Notes under the pieces: model-generated
What the model was told of the DNA's origin: nothing
What the model saw: only the letters and a program-made list of their open reading frames with translations
The model's database searches: none
Position numbers and translations under genes: made by a program
Source of the DNA: Bradyrhizobium genomosp. I (2014)
GTDB lineage: Bacteria > Pseudomonadota > Alphaproteobacteria > Rhizobiales > Xanthobacteraceae
Length of the DNA stretch: 39,413 bases
Direction of reading: 5' to 3'
NCBI RefSeq assembly: GCF_000261685.1
Contig: NZ_AJQE01000015.1
Location: forward strand, 1-39,413
Shown: piece by piece, positions 9,620 through 16,295 of the stretch
Layout: each line of letters begins with the position of its first letter
How positions within the stretch are numbered: the first letter of the stretch is position 1

Positions 9620-10282
9620 TCACGCCTCCCAGAAATCGCTCATATGCGCGAAGACCCGATCGGCCCCGGCGGCGGACAATATAGCGCGGCCGTCGCGGGC
9701 GCGATAATGGCTGCCGCCGACAAATCCCCAGACAGTCATGCCGGCCGCCCTGCCCGCCTGCACGCCGCTGACGCTATCCTCGATCACCAGGGTGCGCGCA
9801 GGTTGCGCCCCCATCTTCTCCGCCGCGTAGAGGAAGAGATCGGGCGCCGGCTTGCCGTGCTCGACCATCTGCGCGGTGTAGATCCGATCGCCAAAATGCG
9901 CCCGAAGATTGGTGACGTCGAGCGACAGCGAGACGCGATCGATGTCGCTCGATGAGGCCACGCAGACCGGCACGGCGAGCCCCGCGATCACCGCCCCTAC
10001 CCCCGGGATCGGCTCGAGCGATGCGGCAAACCTCTCCAGCACGCGTGACTTCAATCCCGGCAGGAAGCTGTCCGGTAGCGACCTCCCGAGATCACGATAA
10101 TGCTGCTCGATCGCCTTGGTGCTGCGTCCGAGAAACAACTCCAGCGCCTGCGCCTCGCTGAGCGCGAGACCGAACCCGGCCAGCTCTTCAGACAGGCAGC
10201 GGCAGCTCAAGAGCTCGCTGTCGACGAGCACGCCGTCGCAGTCGAAGATGATCAGATCGGGTTGTGGCCGGCCTTGGTGCAT
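9620..10282 (-). CDS. HAD-superfamily phosphatase / beta-phosphoglucomutase-like
   Basis: A 220-residue haloacid dehalogenase-like hydrolase with a type-IA cap. Motif I is FDCDGVLVDSE with nucleophile D14 and acid/base D16, motif II is VASSSDIDR, motif III is the Lys of GKPAPDLF, and motif IV is IEDSVSGVQAG. It probably dephosphorylates a sugar or polyol phosphate in the cytoplasm; homologous genes occur in rhizobial polyol operons. It is the first gene of this operon and precedes smoC by 7 bp. The start at 10282 has only a weak ribosome-binding site, and the operator lies just 11 bp upstream, so the leader must be short. The substrate is unknown: detoxification of a phosphorylated intermediate is one possibility and a mutase role a less likely one. 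Confidence 0.9.
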   Translation of the reverse strand: MHQGRPQPDLIIFDCDGVLVDSELLSCRCLSEELAGFGLALSEAQALELFLGRSTKAIEQHYRDLGRSLPDSFLPGLKSRVLERFAASLEPIPGVGAVIAGLAVPVCVASSSDIDRVSLSLDVTNLRAHFGDRIYTAQMVEHGKPAPDLFLYAAEKMGAQPARTLVIEDSVSGVQAGRAAGMTVWGFVGGSHYRARDGRAILSAAGADRVFAHMSDFWEA

Positions 10283-10291
10283 CCGCCCATT

Positions 10292-10325
10292 CGATCATAT
10301 GCCCAACCTATGAGCAATAGCTCAC
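10292..10325. promoter_or_regulatory. Candidate SorC-type paired operator upstream of the HAD-smoC genes
   Basis: CATATGCCCA at 10296-10305, a 5-bp spacer, then the perfect inverted repeat TGAGC-AATA-GCTCA at 10311-10324. The centre-to-centre distance of 19 bp equals that of the smoE-upstream site. The element lies in the 72-bp gap between norD and the HAD gene, so the operon promoter must overlap or closely flank it. Confidence 0.65.
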
Positions 10326-10354
10326 AAAAATCAACCGAGGTTTAGGCCTGCGGG

Positions 10355-12271
10355 TCAATGCGCCACCTGCCGGTAGATCGCCGGCAGTGCCCCCGGCAAC
10401 CGCTTGACGTTGCCGACGATGGCGTAGCCACCGCGTCCGAACAGCGTCGGAAAGTAGGATTGTGCCGTCGCGTCGATCGTCACTCCGAAGACCGCGATGC
10501 CGAGCCGGCGCGCCTCCTGCACGGATTTCCTGGTGTCTTCGACCGCAAAGCGCCCTTCATAGTGATCGACATCATTCGGCTTGCCGTCGGTGAGGACGAG
10601 CAGCAGCTTCTTGCGCTGGGGTTGGCGCGCCAGCTCGGCCGAGGCGTGGCGGACGGCCGCCCCGATCCGGGTGTAATAGCCGGGTTTGAGCGCGCCGATG
10701 CGGCGCTCGACGACTCCGCTCATCGGCTCGCCGAACGCCTTGATGGTCTCGATCCGCACCCAGGATCGCCGACGCGAGGTGAAGGTCAGGATGCTGTGGT
10801 GATCGCCGCAGGCCGACAGTCCGTGCGCGAGCACGAGCAGCGCCTCCTTCTCGACGTCGAGCACGCGATAGCCGTCGACCCAGGCGTCCGTCGAGAGCGA
10901 AACGTCGACCAGCAGCGTGACGGCGAGATCGTGCCCCTTCGGGCGCATCGCCATGTGGACGCGATCGAGACCACTGCTGCTGCCAGCGCGGAGGTCGCAT
11001 CTCGCCCGCACGAGCGCATCGAGGTCGAGATCATGTCCGTCGGCCTGGGCACGCATCAATTCGCGGCGCGGCCGCAAGACCTCGAAGCGGCGGCGCACCT
11101 GGCGGACGTGCCGGCGCACGGTTTCATCAGGCGTCCAGCTCTCGCCTCGCTCGGAGGCCGCAGCGGCGAGCACGCGACAATGATCCGGCAGATAGGAGCT
11201 GCTGCGATAATCCCATTCGGGATAGGTCAGGTCCGCATTGAGCTGTGAGCCATCGAGGGCCTCCGGAGGCAGGTCGAGATCGAACTTGAACCGGCTCGCG
11301 GGCTTGCCGCTGCGGCGGCTGAGCGTGATCTCCTCGAGATCGTCGGCCGCCTTCTGCGCGTCCTCGTCCTCGCCGTCGTCGGCCGGACGATCGACATTGA
11401 CCATCTCGGCCATCGCCAGGATCTTCTCGAAGCGGTTGAGCACGAAAGGATCGCGGCGGTTGGCGTTGTCCTCGCGCTCGCGGACGGCAAAGCGTTTGCG
11501 ATCGTTCTCGGCCGCGGCCTCCGCGCCCGGCGCGCACTCGTCCTCGCCGGCATGCGCGGGCGAGAGATCGCGCGTCCAGCAATCCCCCCAGAGTGGGCAT
11601 GGCAGGATCGAATGATAGCCCGGAGGCGCCTTGGCCGGTAGCGGACCCGTCCCCATCATCGCCGGCCACAACCTGCCCGCGGGTGCTTTGCCGGCTCCGA
11701 GCAAGGCCACCACGATCTGCTCGAGCTCCTGCTCGATGCGCGGCAAGGAACGGCGAGGCCGGGCCTCGGCAGTTGCCCCGGCGAGCCGGGCGTAATCGGC
11801 GACAAGGCCGGGAAACTGGGTGAGCACGAAGACCGCCGTCTCGCTCGCCCGGCGCAACACCAGAAGATCCCGCCGCAGCGGATCGGCCTCCGCGATCGTC
11901 TCGATCGGCGCCGCCGCGAACCATGCCGCAAGCCAGCGATAGAGCGATGCATTCAGCGCACGGTCGGGAAAGATTGCGATGCGATCGGGAAGGAAGATGG
12001 TTGCGGCATCGCGGCCCGGCTGCTCGAGCCGCTCGTCGCCAAGACCGATGCGCTGTCGCCAGCCGAGACGATGCCCGGATTTTCGGGCCCCCGCGCTCGC
12101 GATCTGCACGCCCGTCTCACCGCCGAGCGCACGGAACGTCACCGCGAGACGACCTCTCATCTCGGAAAGCGCAACGGCATGATCGTCATGAACGGGATAG
12201 CTCGCGGTGCCGCCGACCATCCGATGCCAGGCGCGGCCGACCGTCTCCTCCAGTTCGAGGAAGTCGAGCAT
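10355..12271 (-). CDS. norD: Nitric oxide reductase activation protein NorD
   Basis: A 638-residue protein with a C-terminal von Willebrand factor A domain. The MIDAS motif DVSLSTD is at residues 456-462, and the second metal-loop element LTDGKPNDVDHYEG lies further on. The N-terminal 400 residues are the NorD/CbbO-like region, with an acidic low-complexity stretch (DDGEDEDAQKAADDLEE). NorD works with the AAA+ protein NorQ as a cytoplasmic complex thought to insert the non-heme iron into NorB. Length and motifs match full-length NorD. It starts 9 bp after norQ, ends the nor operon, and is followed 72 bp later by the polyol operon on the same strand, with no convincing terminator between. Confidence 0.95.
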   Translation of the reverse strand: MLDFLELEETVGRAWHRMVGGTASYPVHDDHAVALSEMRGRLAVTFRALGGETGVQIASAGARKSGHRLGWRQRIGLGDERLEQPGRDAATIFLPDRIAIFPDRALNASLYRWLAAWFAAAPIETIAEADPLRRDLLVLRRASETAVFVLTQFPGLVADYARLAGATAEARPRRSLPRIEQELEQIVVALLGAGKAPAGRLWPAMMGTGPLPAKAPPGYHSILPCPLWGDCWTRDLSPAHAGEDECAPGAEAAAENDRKRFAVREREDNANRRDPFVLNRFEKILAMAEMVNVDRPADDGEDEDAQKAADDLEEITLSRRSGKPASRFKFDLDLPPEALDGSQLNADLTYPEWDYRSSSYLPDHCRVLAAAASERGESWTPDETVRRHVRQVRRRFEVLRPRRELMRAQADGHDLDLDALVRARCDLRAGSSSGLDRVHMAMRPKGHDLAVTLLVDVSLSTDAWVDGYRVLDVEKEALLVLAHGLSACGDHHSILTFTSRRRSWVRIETIKAFGEPMSGVVERRIGALKPGYYTRIGAAVRHASAELARQPQRKKLLLVLTDGKPNDVDHYEGRFAVEDTRKSVQEARRLGIAVFGVTIDATAQSYFPTLFGRGGYAIVGNVKRLPGALPAIYRQVAH

Positions 12272-12280
12272 GACGCACCC

Positions 12281-13090
12281 TCATCCGATGACGGCGCGGG
12301 CGACGTCGAGCAGCGCCGCCTTCACGTCGGCGTCGTCAGTCAGCGGCTCGATCATGCCGGCCAGCACGGCATCGGCGACCGGCGTGCCAGCGGCAATCAG
12401 GGTCGCGCAATAGACGACGAGCCGGGTCGAGACGCCCTCCTCCAGATCGTGGCCCCTGAGCGCGCGCAACCGGCCAGCCAGCGCGACGAGCGGCCGCACG
12501 CGCTCCGGCGACAGTCCGCTTTCGGCGGACACGACGGCGATCTCCTGCTCGGGCGGCAGGAAGCCGAATTCGATGGCAACGAAGCGCTGCCGCGTCGAGG
12601 GCTTCAGCGCCTTCAGCAGCGTCTGGTAGCCGGGATTGTAGGAGACGACGAGCATGAAGCTATTCGGCGCCACCAGTTCCTCGCCGGTACGCTCCAGCGG
12701 CAGGATGCGGCGATCATCGGTCAGGGGATGCAGCACTACGGTGACGTCCTTGCGCGCTTCCACGACCTCGTCGAGATAGCAGATGCCGCCCTCGCGCACG
12801 GCGCGCGTCAGCGGACCGTCGGTCCATACCGTGTCGCCGCCGCGGAGCAGATAGCGGCCAGTAAGATCGGCCGCGGTGAGATCGTCGTGGCAGGCGACGG
12901 TATGCAGCGGCAGTCCCAGCCGCGCCGCCATGTGCGCGACGAAGCGTGTCTTGCCGCAGCCGGTCGGCCCCTTGAGCAGAACCGGCAGACGCCGTCGCCA
13001 GGCATGCTCGAACAGCTCGCATTCGTTTCCGGATGGAACATAGGCCGGCAGCGCCGGCGCCGAGGTGACCGTGTGAAGGGCAGCTTTCAT
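12281..13090 (-). CDS. norQ: Nitric oxide reductase AAA+ ATPase NorQ
   Basis: A MoxR-class AAA+ ATPase of 269 residues. Walker A is GPTGCGKT (residues 41-48), Walker B is GGICYLDEV and the sensor-1 region is FMLVVSYNPGYQ. It powers NorD-dependent maturation of NorB and acts in the cytoplasm at the membrane. The ATG at 13090 has GGAGAG about 9 nt upstream. It is separated from norB by 63 bp that hold a perfect 13-bp stem-loop, which may set a lower level of NorQD than of NorCB. Confidence 0.95.
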   Translation of the reverse strand: MKAALHTVTSAPALPAYVPSGNECELFEHAWRRRLPVLLKGPTGCGKTRFVAHMAARLGLPLHTVACHDDLTAADLTGRYLLRGGDTVWTDGPLTRAVREGGICYLDEVVEARKDVTVVLHPLTDDRRILPLERTGEELVAPNSFMLVVSYNPGYQTLLKALKPSTRQRFVAIEFGFLPPEQEIAVVSAESGLSPERVRPLVALAGRLRALRGHDLEEGVSTRLVVYCATLIAAGTPVADAVLAGMIEPLTDDADVKAALLDVARAVIG

Positions 13091-13117
13091 GATATCTCTC
13101 CGGACGTTCCAGGAAGT

Positions 13118-13147
13118 CTGGCGGCCGCGGCGAACCGCGGCCGCCAG
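13118..13147 (-). repeat. Perfect 13-bp stem-loop between norB and norQ
   Basis: Arms 13118-13130 and 13135-13147 are perfectly complementary, almost entirely G+C, around a 4-nt loop CGAA (TTCG on the transcribed strand, an extra-stable tetraloop class). It begins 6 bp after the norB stop. No T-run follows, so it is more likely an mRNA-stabilising or attenuating structure than a full terminator, since norQ and norD lie downstream. Confidence 0.85.
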
Positions 13148-13153
13148 TTGCGT

Positions 13154-14500
13154 TTACTCAGCCGGCTGCAGCGCGACGGGAATGGTCGCCTGCTTTTCGC
13201 GGCCGGGCACCAGCACGGCCCAGACGAACATCAGCGCGGAGATCGCGACGAACACACCGGAGCCGAGCCGGACCCAGTAGAACATCGCCAGCTGGTCCTG
13301 CACGTCCATGTAGCCTTGGCCGAGCACGCGCTGGAGATGGACCTGGACCACGCCGGCGAAGGTCAGCGCGAAGGTCATCACCATCATGGCGGTGCACATG
13401 ATCCAGAAGCTGGTCATGGAGAGCCACTGGTTGTACGGCGCCCGTCCCTTCAGCTGCGGGATCGCATAGGCCATCACCGACAGGTTCAGCATCACATAGG
13501 CGCCGAAGAAGGCGAGATGGCCGTGCGCCGCGGTGACCTGGGTGCCGTGGGTGTAGTAGTTCACCGAGGACAGCGTGTGCAGGAAGCCCCAGACGCCGGC
13601 GCCGAGGAACGCCATCACCGAGCAGCCGACCGACCACAGCAGCGCGGCGCGGTTCGGATGCTTGCGGCCGGCCTTCCAGGTCATCTGCACCGTGAAGATC
13701 ACCATGGTGAAGAAGGGTGCAACCTCGAGCGTGGAGAACAGCGAGCCGATCCACTGCCAGTAGCCGGGCGCGCCGATCCAGTAGAAGTGATGACCGGTGC
13801 CGAGAATCCCGGAGAAGAGCGCAAGGCCGATGATGACATAGAGCCATTTCTCCACGACCTCGCGGTCGATGCCGTTGAGCTTGATCATGAGATAGGCGAG
13901 CACAGAGGCCATGATCAGCTCCCAGACGCCTTCGACCCAGAGATGGACGACGTACCACCAGTACATCTTGTCGACCGCGAGGTTCGCGGGGTTGTAGAAG
14001 GCGAACAGGAAGAAGATCGCGACGCCCCACAGGCCGAACAGGAGGATGTTGGTGACCGTGGTCTTGCGGCCCTTGAGCGCCGTCATCGTGACGTTGAACA
14101 GGAACATCAGGCAGACGACGACGATGCCGACCTTGATGATGAAGGGCTGTTCGAGGAATTCGCGGCCCTCATGGTAGTGGAAGAGATATCCGACCACGGC
14201 CACGCCTGCCGCGCCAAAAAACATCCAGAACTGGATTTTCGCCAGCAGCGGGCTGTACAACTCGGTCTCAGTTTCCTCAGGCAACAGGAAGTAGGTCGCG
14301 CCCATGAAGCCGATCAGCGACCATACGATCAGCGCGTTGGTGTGGATCATCCTGACGATGTTGAACGGCAGGAGGGTCGACAGGGTGTTGGGCAGGACGT
14401 AGATGGTTCCGGCGAGCAGGCCGAACAGGACCTGGGCCAGGAACAGGGTCAGCGCGCCGTAGAAATACAGCATCGCGACTTTCTGGGTCTGATATTTCAT
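13154..14500 (-). CDS. norB: Nitric oxide reductase large subunit NorB
   Basis: The catalytic subunit of cytochrome-c-dependent NO reductase (2 NO to N2O), 448 residues with twelve predicted membrane segments. Ligands expected of the family are present: H53 and H328 for low-spin heme b, H326 for heme b3, and H186, H237 and H238 for the non-heme iron. The FeB glutamate is E190 in HLWVEGVWE, with conserved E194 and E259 nearby. The sequence starts directly with the first helix and lacks the extra N-terminal domain of quinol-dependent NorZ, so with NorC this is a cNOR. It starts 37 bp after norC. Confidence 0.97.
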   Translation of the reverse strand: MKYQTQKVAMLYFYGALTLFLAQVLFGLLAGTIYVLPNTLSTLLPFNIVRMIHTNALIVWSLIGFMGATYFLLPEETETELYSPLLAKIQFWMFFGAAGVAVVGYLFHYHEGREFLEQPFIIKVGIVVVCLMFLFNVTMTALKGRKTTVTNILLFGLWGVAIFFLFAFYNPANLAVDKMYWWYVVHLWVEGVWELIMASVLAYLMIKLNGIDREVVEKWLYVIIGLALFSGILGTGHHFYWIGAPGYWQWIGSLFSTLEVAPFFTMVIFTVQMTWKAGRKHPNRAALLWSVGCSVMAFLGAGVWGFLHTLSSVNYYTHGTQVTAAHGHLAFFGAYVMLNLSVMAYAIPQLKGRAPYNQWLSMTSFWIMCTAMMVMTFALTFAGVVQVHLQRVLGQGYMDVQDQLAMFYWVRLGSGVFVAISALMFVWAVLVPGREKQATIPVALQPAE

Positions 14501-14537
14501 CTCGGGTTCTCTCTGTATTGAAGAGGATGCGGCGTGC

Positions 14538-14990
14538 TCAACCGGCCTTGTTCGGCGGCCAGTCCTGGCGCTTGATCGTGCTCACCCATTGCAGGAAGTC
14601 GGCGAGATCGTTGAGCTCCTGGTCGGTGAGGTTGAACTGCGGCATCTGCCGGCGGCCTTCCGCGCCCGACGGCTGGGACTGCATCCAGGCCTTCAGCGTC
14701 TCGCGCGCAGCGGTCGGGTCTTCCTTGCCGCCCCAGCGGTCCCAGACATTGCCGACTTCGGGCGCGAAATAGGCGCCCTCGCCCAGCAGGGTGTGGCAGT
14801 TGATGCAGGAGTTCTTTTCCCAGACATGCTTGCCGCGGGCGACCGACGACGTCAGCATCGTCGCGTCCGTGGAAGTCGTGGCCATGTAGTAATGGCTGTG
14901 CGCCGTCAGCCCTATGAAGATGGCGAAGAAGAAGGCCGAGCCGCCGTAGAAGACATTTCGAGCGGCCGACTTGGTCAGGCGTTCAGCCAT
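14538..14990 (-). CDS. norC: Nitric oxide reductase cytochrome c subunit NorC
   Basis: The membrane-anchored monoheme cytochrome c partner of NorB, 150 residues. One N-terminal membrane helix (residues 15-32) is followed by a periplasmic domain with the heme-binding site CINCH at 62-66 and the axial Met116 in RRQMPQF. I use the ATG at 14990, which has AAGGA about 6 nt upstream; an in-frame TTG at 14996 is less likely. The 96-bp gap upstream carries a TTG-N8-CAA box, so norC may have its own promoter in addition to read-through from norEF. Confidence 0.96.
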   Translation of the reverse strand: MAERLTKSAARNVFYGGSAFFFAIFIGLTAHSHYYMATTSTDATMLTSSVARGKHVWEKNSCINCHTLLGEGAYFAPEVGNVWDRWGGKEDPTAARETLKAWMQSQPSGAEGRRQMPQFNLTDQELNDLADFLQWVSTIKRQDWPPNKAG

Positions 14991-15064
14991 TGCCAATCCT
15001 TTCCCGTTTGATTCCTGAAGAAATGCGATGGTGTGATTTATTGCCGCTTTGCCCCGCGCGTTCT

Positions 15065-15078
15065 TTGTCAGGGCGCAA
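15065..15078. promoter_or_regulatory. Candidate FixK2/NnrR box upstream of norC
   Basis: TTGTCAGGGCGCAA fits TTG-N8-CAA, the FNR-family core used by FixK2 and NnrR in Bradyrhizobium. It lies in the norF-norC gap, 75-88 bp before the norC ATG. No -10 element is obvious. Confidence 0.6.
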
Positions 15079-15086
15079 TGAGCGCG

Positions 15087-15353
15087 TCAGATCAGGGCGA
15101 CGACGGCCGAGGCGAGCCACGCAAGCAGCAGAACGATCAGGATCCAGGTTCCGACCAGACCGCGCCAGAGCGCGGGCGCGGCGCGAAGATCCATGAAGTC
15201 GAGCGCGAGTCGGCGGCCCTTGAGCGCGGCGAAGGCGAGCAGCAGAGCATTGCCGAGCAGCGCCCGCGGCACCAGCGGCGGCACCAGGATGGTCGCAAGC
15301 GCGAGGCCGATCAGCACGATCCAGGTGATGTCGATACGATCCGGCATCGTCAT
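15087..15353 (-). CDS. norF: NorF-like small membrane protein
   Basis: A protein of 88 residues with about three hydrophobic segments (ITWIVLIGLALATILVPPLV, ALLGNALLLAFAAL and GTWILIVLLLAWLASAVVAL), related to the cytochrome oxidase subunit IV-like NorF proteins found beside norE. The ATG at 15353 overlaps the norE stop as ATGA, which decides the start against a longer frame running back into norE; an ATG at 15347 is also possible. The role of NorF is not well defined: it aids full NO reductase activity in some denitrifiers but is not part of the purified NorCB complex. Confidence 0.8.
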   Translation of the reverse strand: MTMPDRIDITWIVLIGLALATILVPPLVPRALLGNALLLAFAALKGRRLALDFMDLRAAPALWRGLVGTWILIVLLLAWLASAVVALI

Positions 15354-15925
15354 TTCACCAGATAGACAATCGGAAACATGACGATCCAGACCAGATCGAC
15401 CATGTGCCAGAAGGCCGTTCCCGTCTCGACGCCCAGTATCCCGGCGCGGCGGCACACCACGGCGAGGATGACGATGCCGAGACCGACATGCAGAAGATGA
15501 AAGCCGGTCAAAAGGAAGTAGAGCGTGAAGAACGGGCTGGTTTCGAGCCCGACGCCTCGTCCAATTTCTTCCGCATATTCGGCGAGCTTGATCGCGATGA
15601 AGAGACCGCCGAGCGCCATCGCGCCGAAAATCCAGGATCGCGCCACCGGCCGCTCCCCTGCACGCGCCGCCTTCGTCGCTCTTGCCGCCGCCCAGCCGCT
15701 GGTGACCAGCACGAGGGTATTGAGGCCGGCGAGATTCGAATCGAGTGCTGACTGCCCCGCCGCGAACATCGCGGGGTGGATCGCGCGCGCGACCGAGAAG
15801 GCGCCGAGGAACAAGCCGAAGGCGACGAGTTCGCTGAAGATCAGCACCCAGATCATGGGATCACCGGGGAGATCTTCCAGGATTCCCCAGCCGGTTTCCT
15901 GTTGTTCGCACTCGGCGGTCGACAT
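15350..15925 (-). CDS. norE: NorE, cytochrome c oxidase subunit III-like protein
   Basis: A 191-residue membrane protein of the cytochrome oxidase subunit III family with five hydrophobic segments. The motifs PMIWVLIFSELVAFGLFL, FIAIKLAEYAEEI, FHLLHVGLGIVIL and FWHMVDLVWIVMFPIVYL are typical. In nor clusters NorE supports full NO reductase activity without being a core subunit. It heads the operon norE-F-C-B-Q-D here, whereas in Paracoccus and Rhodobacter norEF lie at the 3' end. A perfectly palindromic TTG-N8-CAA box lies 56 bp upstream of its ATG, and a second box lies about 40 bp further away. Confidence 0.92.
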   Translation of the reverse strand: MSTAECEQQETGWGILEDLPGDPMIWVLIFSELVAFGLFLGAFSVARAIHPAMFAAGQSALDSNLAGLNTLVLVTSGWAAARATKAARAGERPVARSWIFGAMALGGLFIAIKLAEYAEEIGRGVGLETSPFFTLYFLLTGFHLLHVGLGIVILAVVCRRAGILGVETGTAFWHMVDLVWIVMFPIVYLVK

Positions 15926-15980
15926 CGTCTTTCCGGATCAGGACACCGGTCAGACTTAGCCCGGCTGCTCCGTTCCGAGT

Positions 15981-15994
15981 TTGTCGCCGGACAA
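15981..15994. promoter_or_regulatory. Candidate FixK2/NnrR box upstream of norE
   Basis: TTGTCGCCGGACAA is a TTG-N8-CAA site embedded in the perfect 16-bp palindrome TTTGTCGCCGGACAAA (15980-15995). Its distance of 56-69 bp to the norE ATG suits an FNR-type activator site, so oxygen- and NO-responsive control of the nor operon is likely. Confidence 0.75.
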
Positions 15995-16018
15995 ACTGGA
16001 GAGCTACCGCGCGCTTGT

Positions 16019-16032
16019 TTGCGCCGACGCAA
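16019..16032. promoter_or_regulatory. Second TTG-N8-CAA box between norE and the divergent small ORF
   Basis: TTGCGCCGACGCAA matches the FixK2 consensus TTG(A/C)-N6-(T/G)CAA exactly. It is 94 bp from norE and 64 bp from the ATG of the divergent 51-codon ORF, so it could serve that ORF rather than norE. Confidence 0.55.
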
Positions 16033-16096
16033 CGTCCGGCCGGCCGGATCGCGGTACGAAATTGGCTCAGGGTTCCACTGAGCTGCGAACGTTCAA

Positions 16097-16252
16097 ATGA
16101 GTGATGCACAAATCGGGCTGATGACCGCGACCCCAATCATTATCGCCTTCGCCATCGCTCTGCGGCGCATGGGCGTGCTGTCGACGGTGGCGACCGTATC
16201 GGCGGTCAGCCTCTCCCTCGCGATCGCAACAGTGTTGTTCACGACGCAGTAA
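16097..16252 (+). CDS. Possible 51-residue small membrane protein divergent from norE
   Basis: An ATG-to-TAA frame of 51 codons encodes an almost wholly hydrophobic peptide. One segment (GLMTATPIIIAFAIAL) is followed by RRMG and a second segment (STVATVSAVSLSLAIATVLF), which would give two membrane helices with a short positive turn. It is transcribed away from norE, with a TTG-N8-CAA box 64 bp upstream and an inverted repeat 4 bp after its stop. Against it: there is no clear ribosome-binding site before the ATG, and I recognise no family. Treat it as a candidate gene. Confidence 0.45.
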   Translation: MSDAQIGLMTATPIIIAFAIALRRMGVLSTVATVSAVSLSLAIATVLFTTQ

Positions 16253-16255
16253 AGA

Positions 16256-16287
16256 AGCCCGGATGGAGCGATAGCGCAATCCCGGCT
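16256..16287. terminator. Inverted repeat between convergent genes, possible bidirectional terminator
   Basis: Arms AGCCCGGAT (16256-16264) and ATCCCGGCT (16279-16287) pair with one mismatch around a 14-nt loop. It lies between the stop of the small ORF (16252) and the stop of gguB (16296), which converge here. There is no T-run, so a short dispersed palindromic repeat is an alternative reading. Confidence 0.5.
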
Positions 16288-16295
16288 CCGCAGCG

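Noticed and set aside
12071..14521. 816-codon open frame on the plus strand opposite norD, norQ and norB
   Set aside because: It is antisense to three genes with complete catalytic motifs, its translation is Arg/Gln/His/Glu-rich with no domain, and such mirror frames are common in GC-rich genomes with strong third-position bias.
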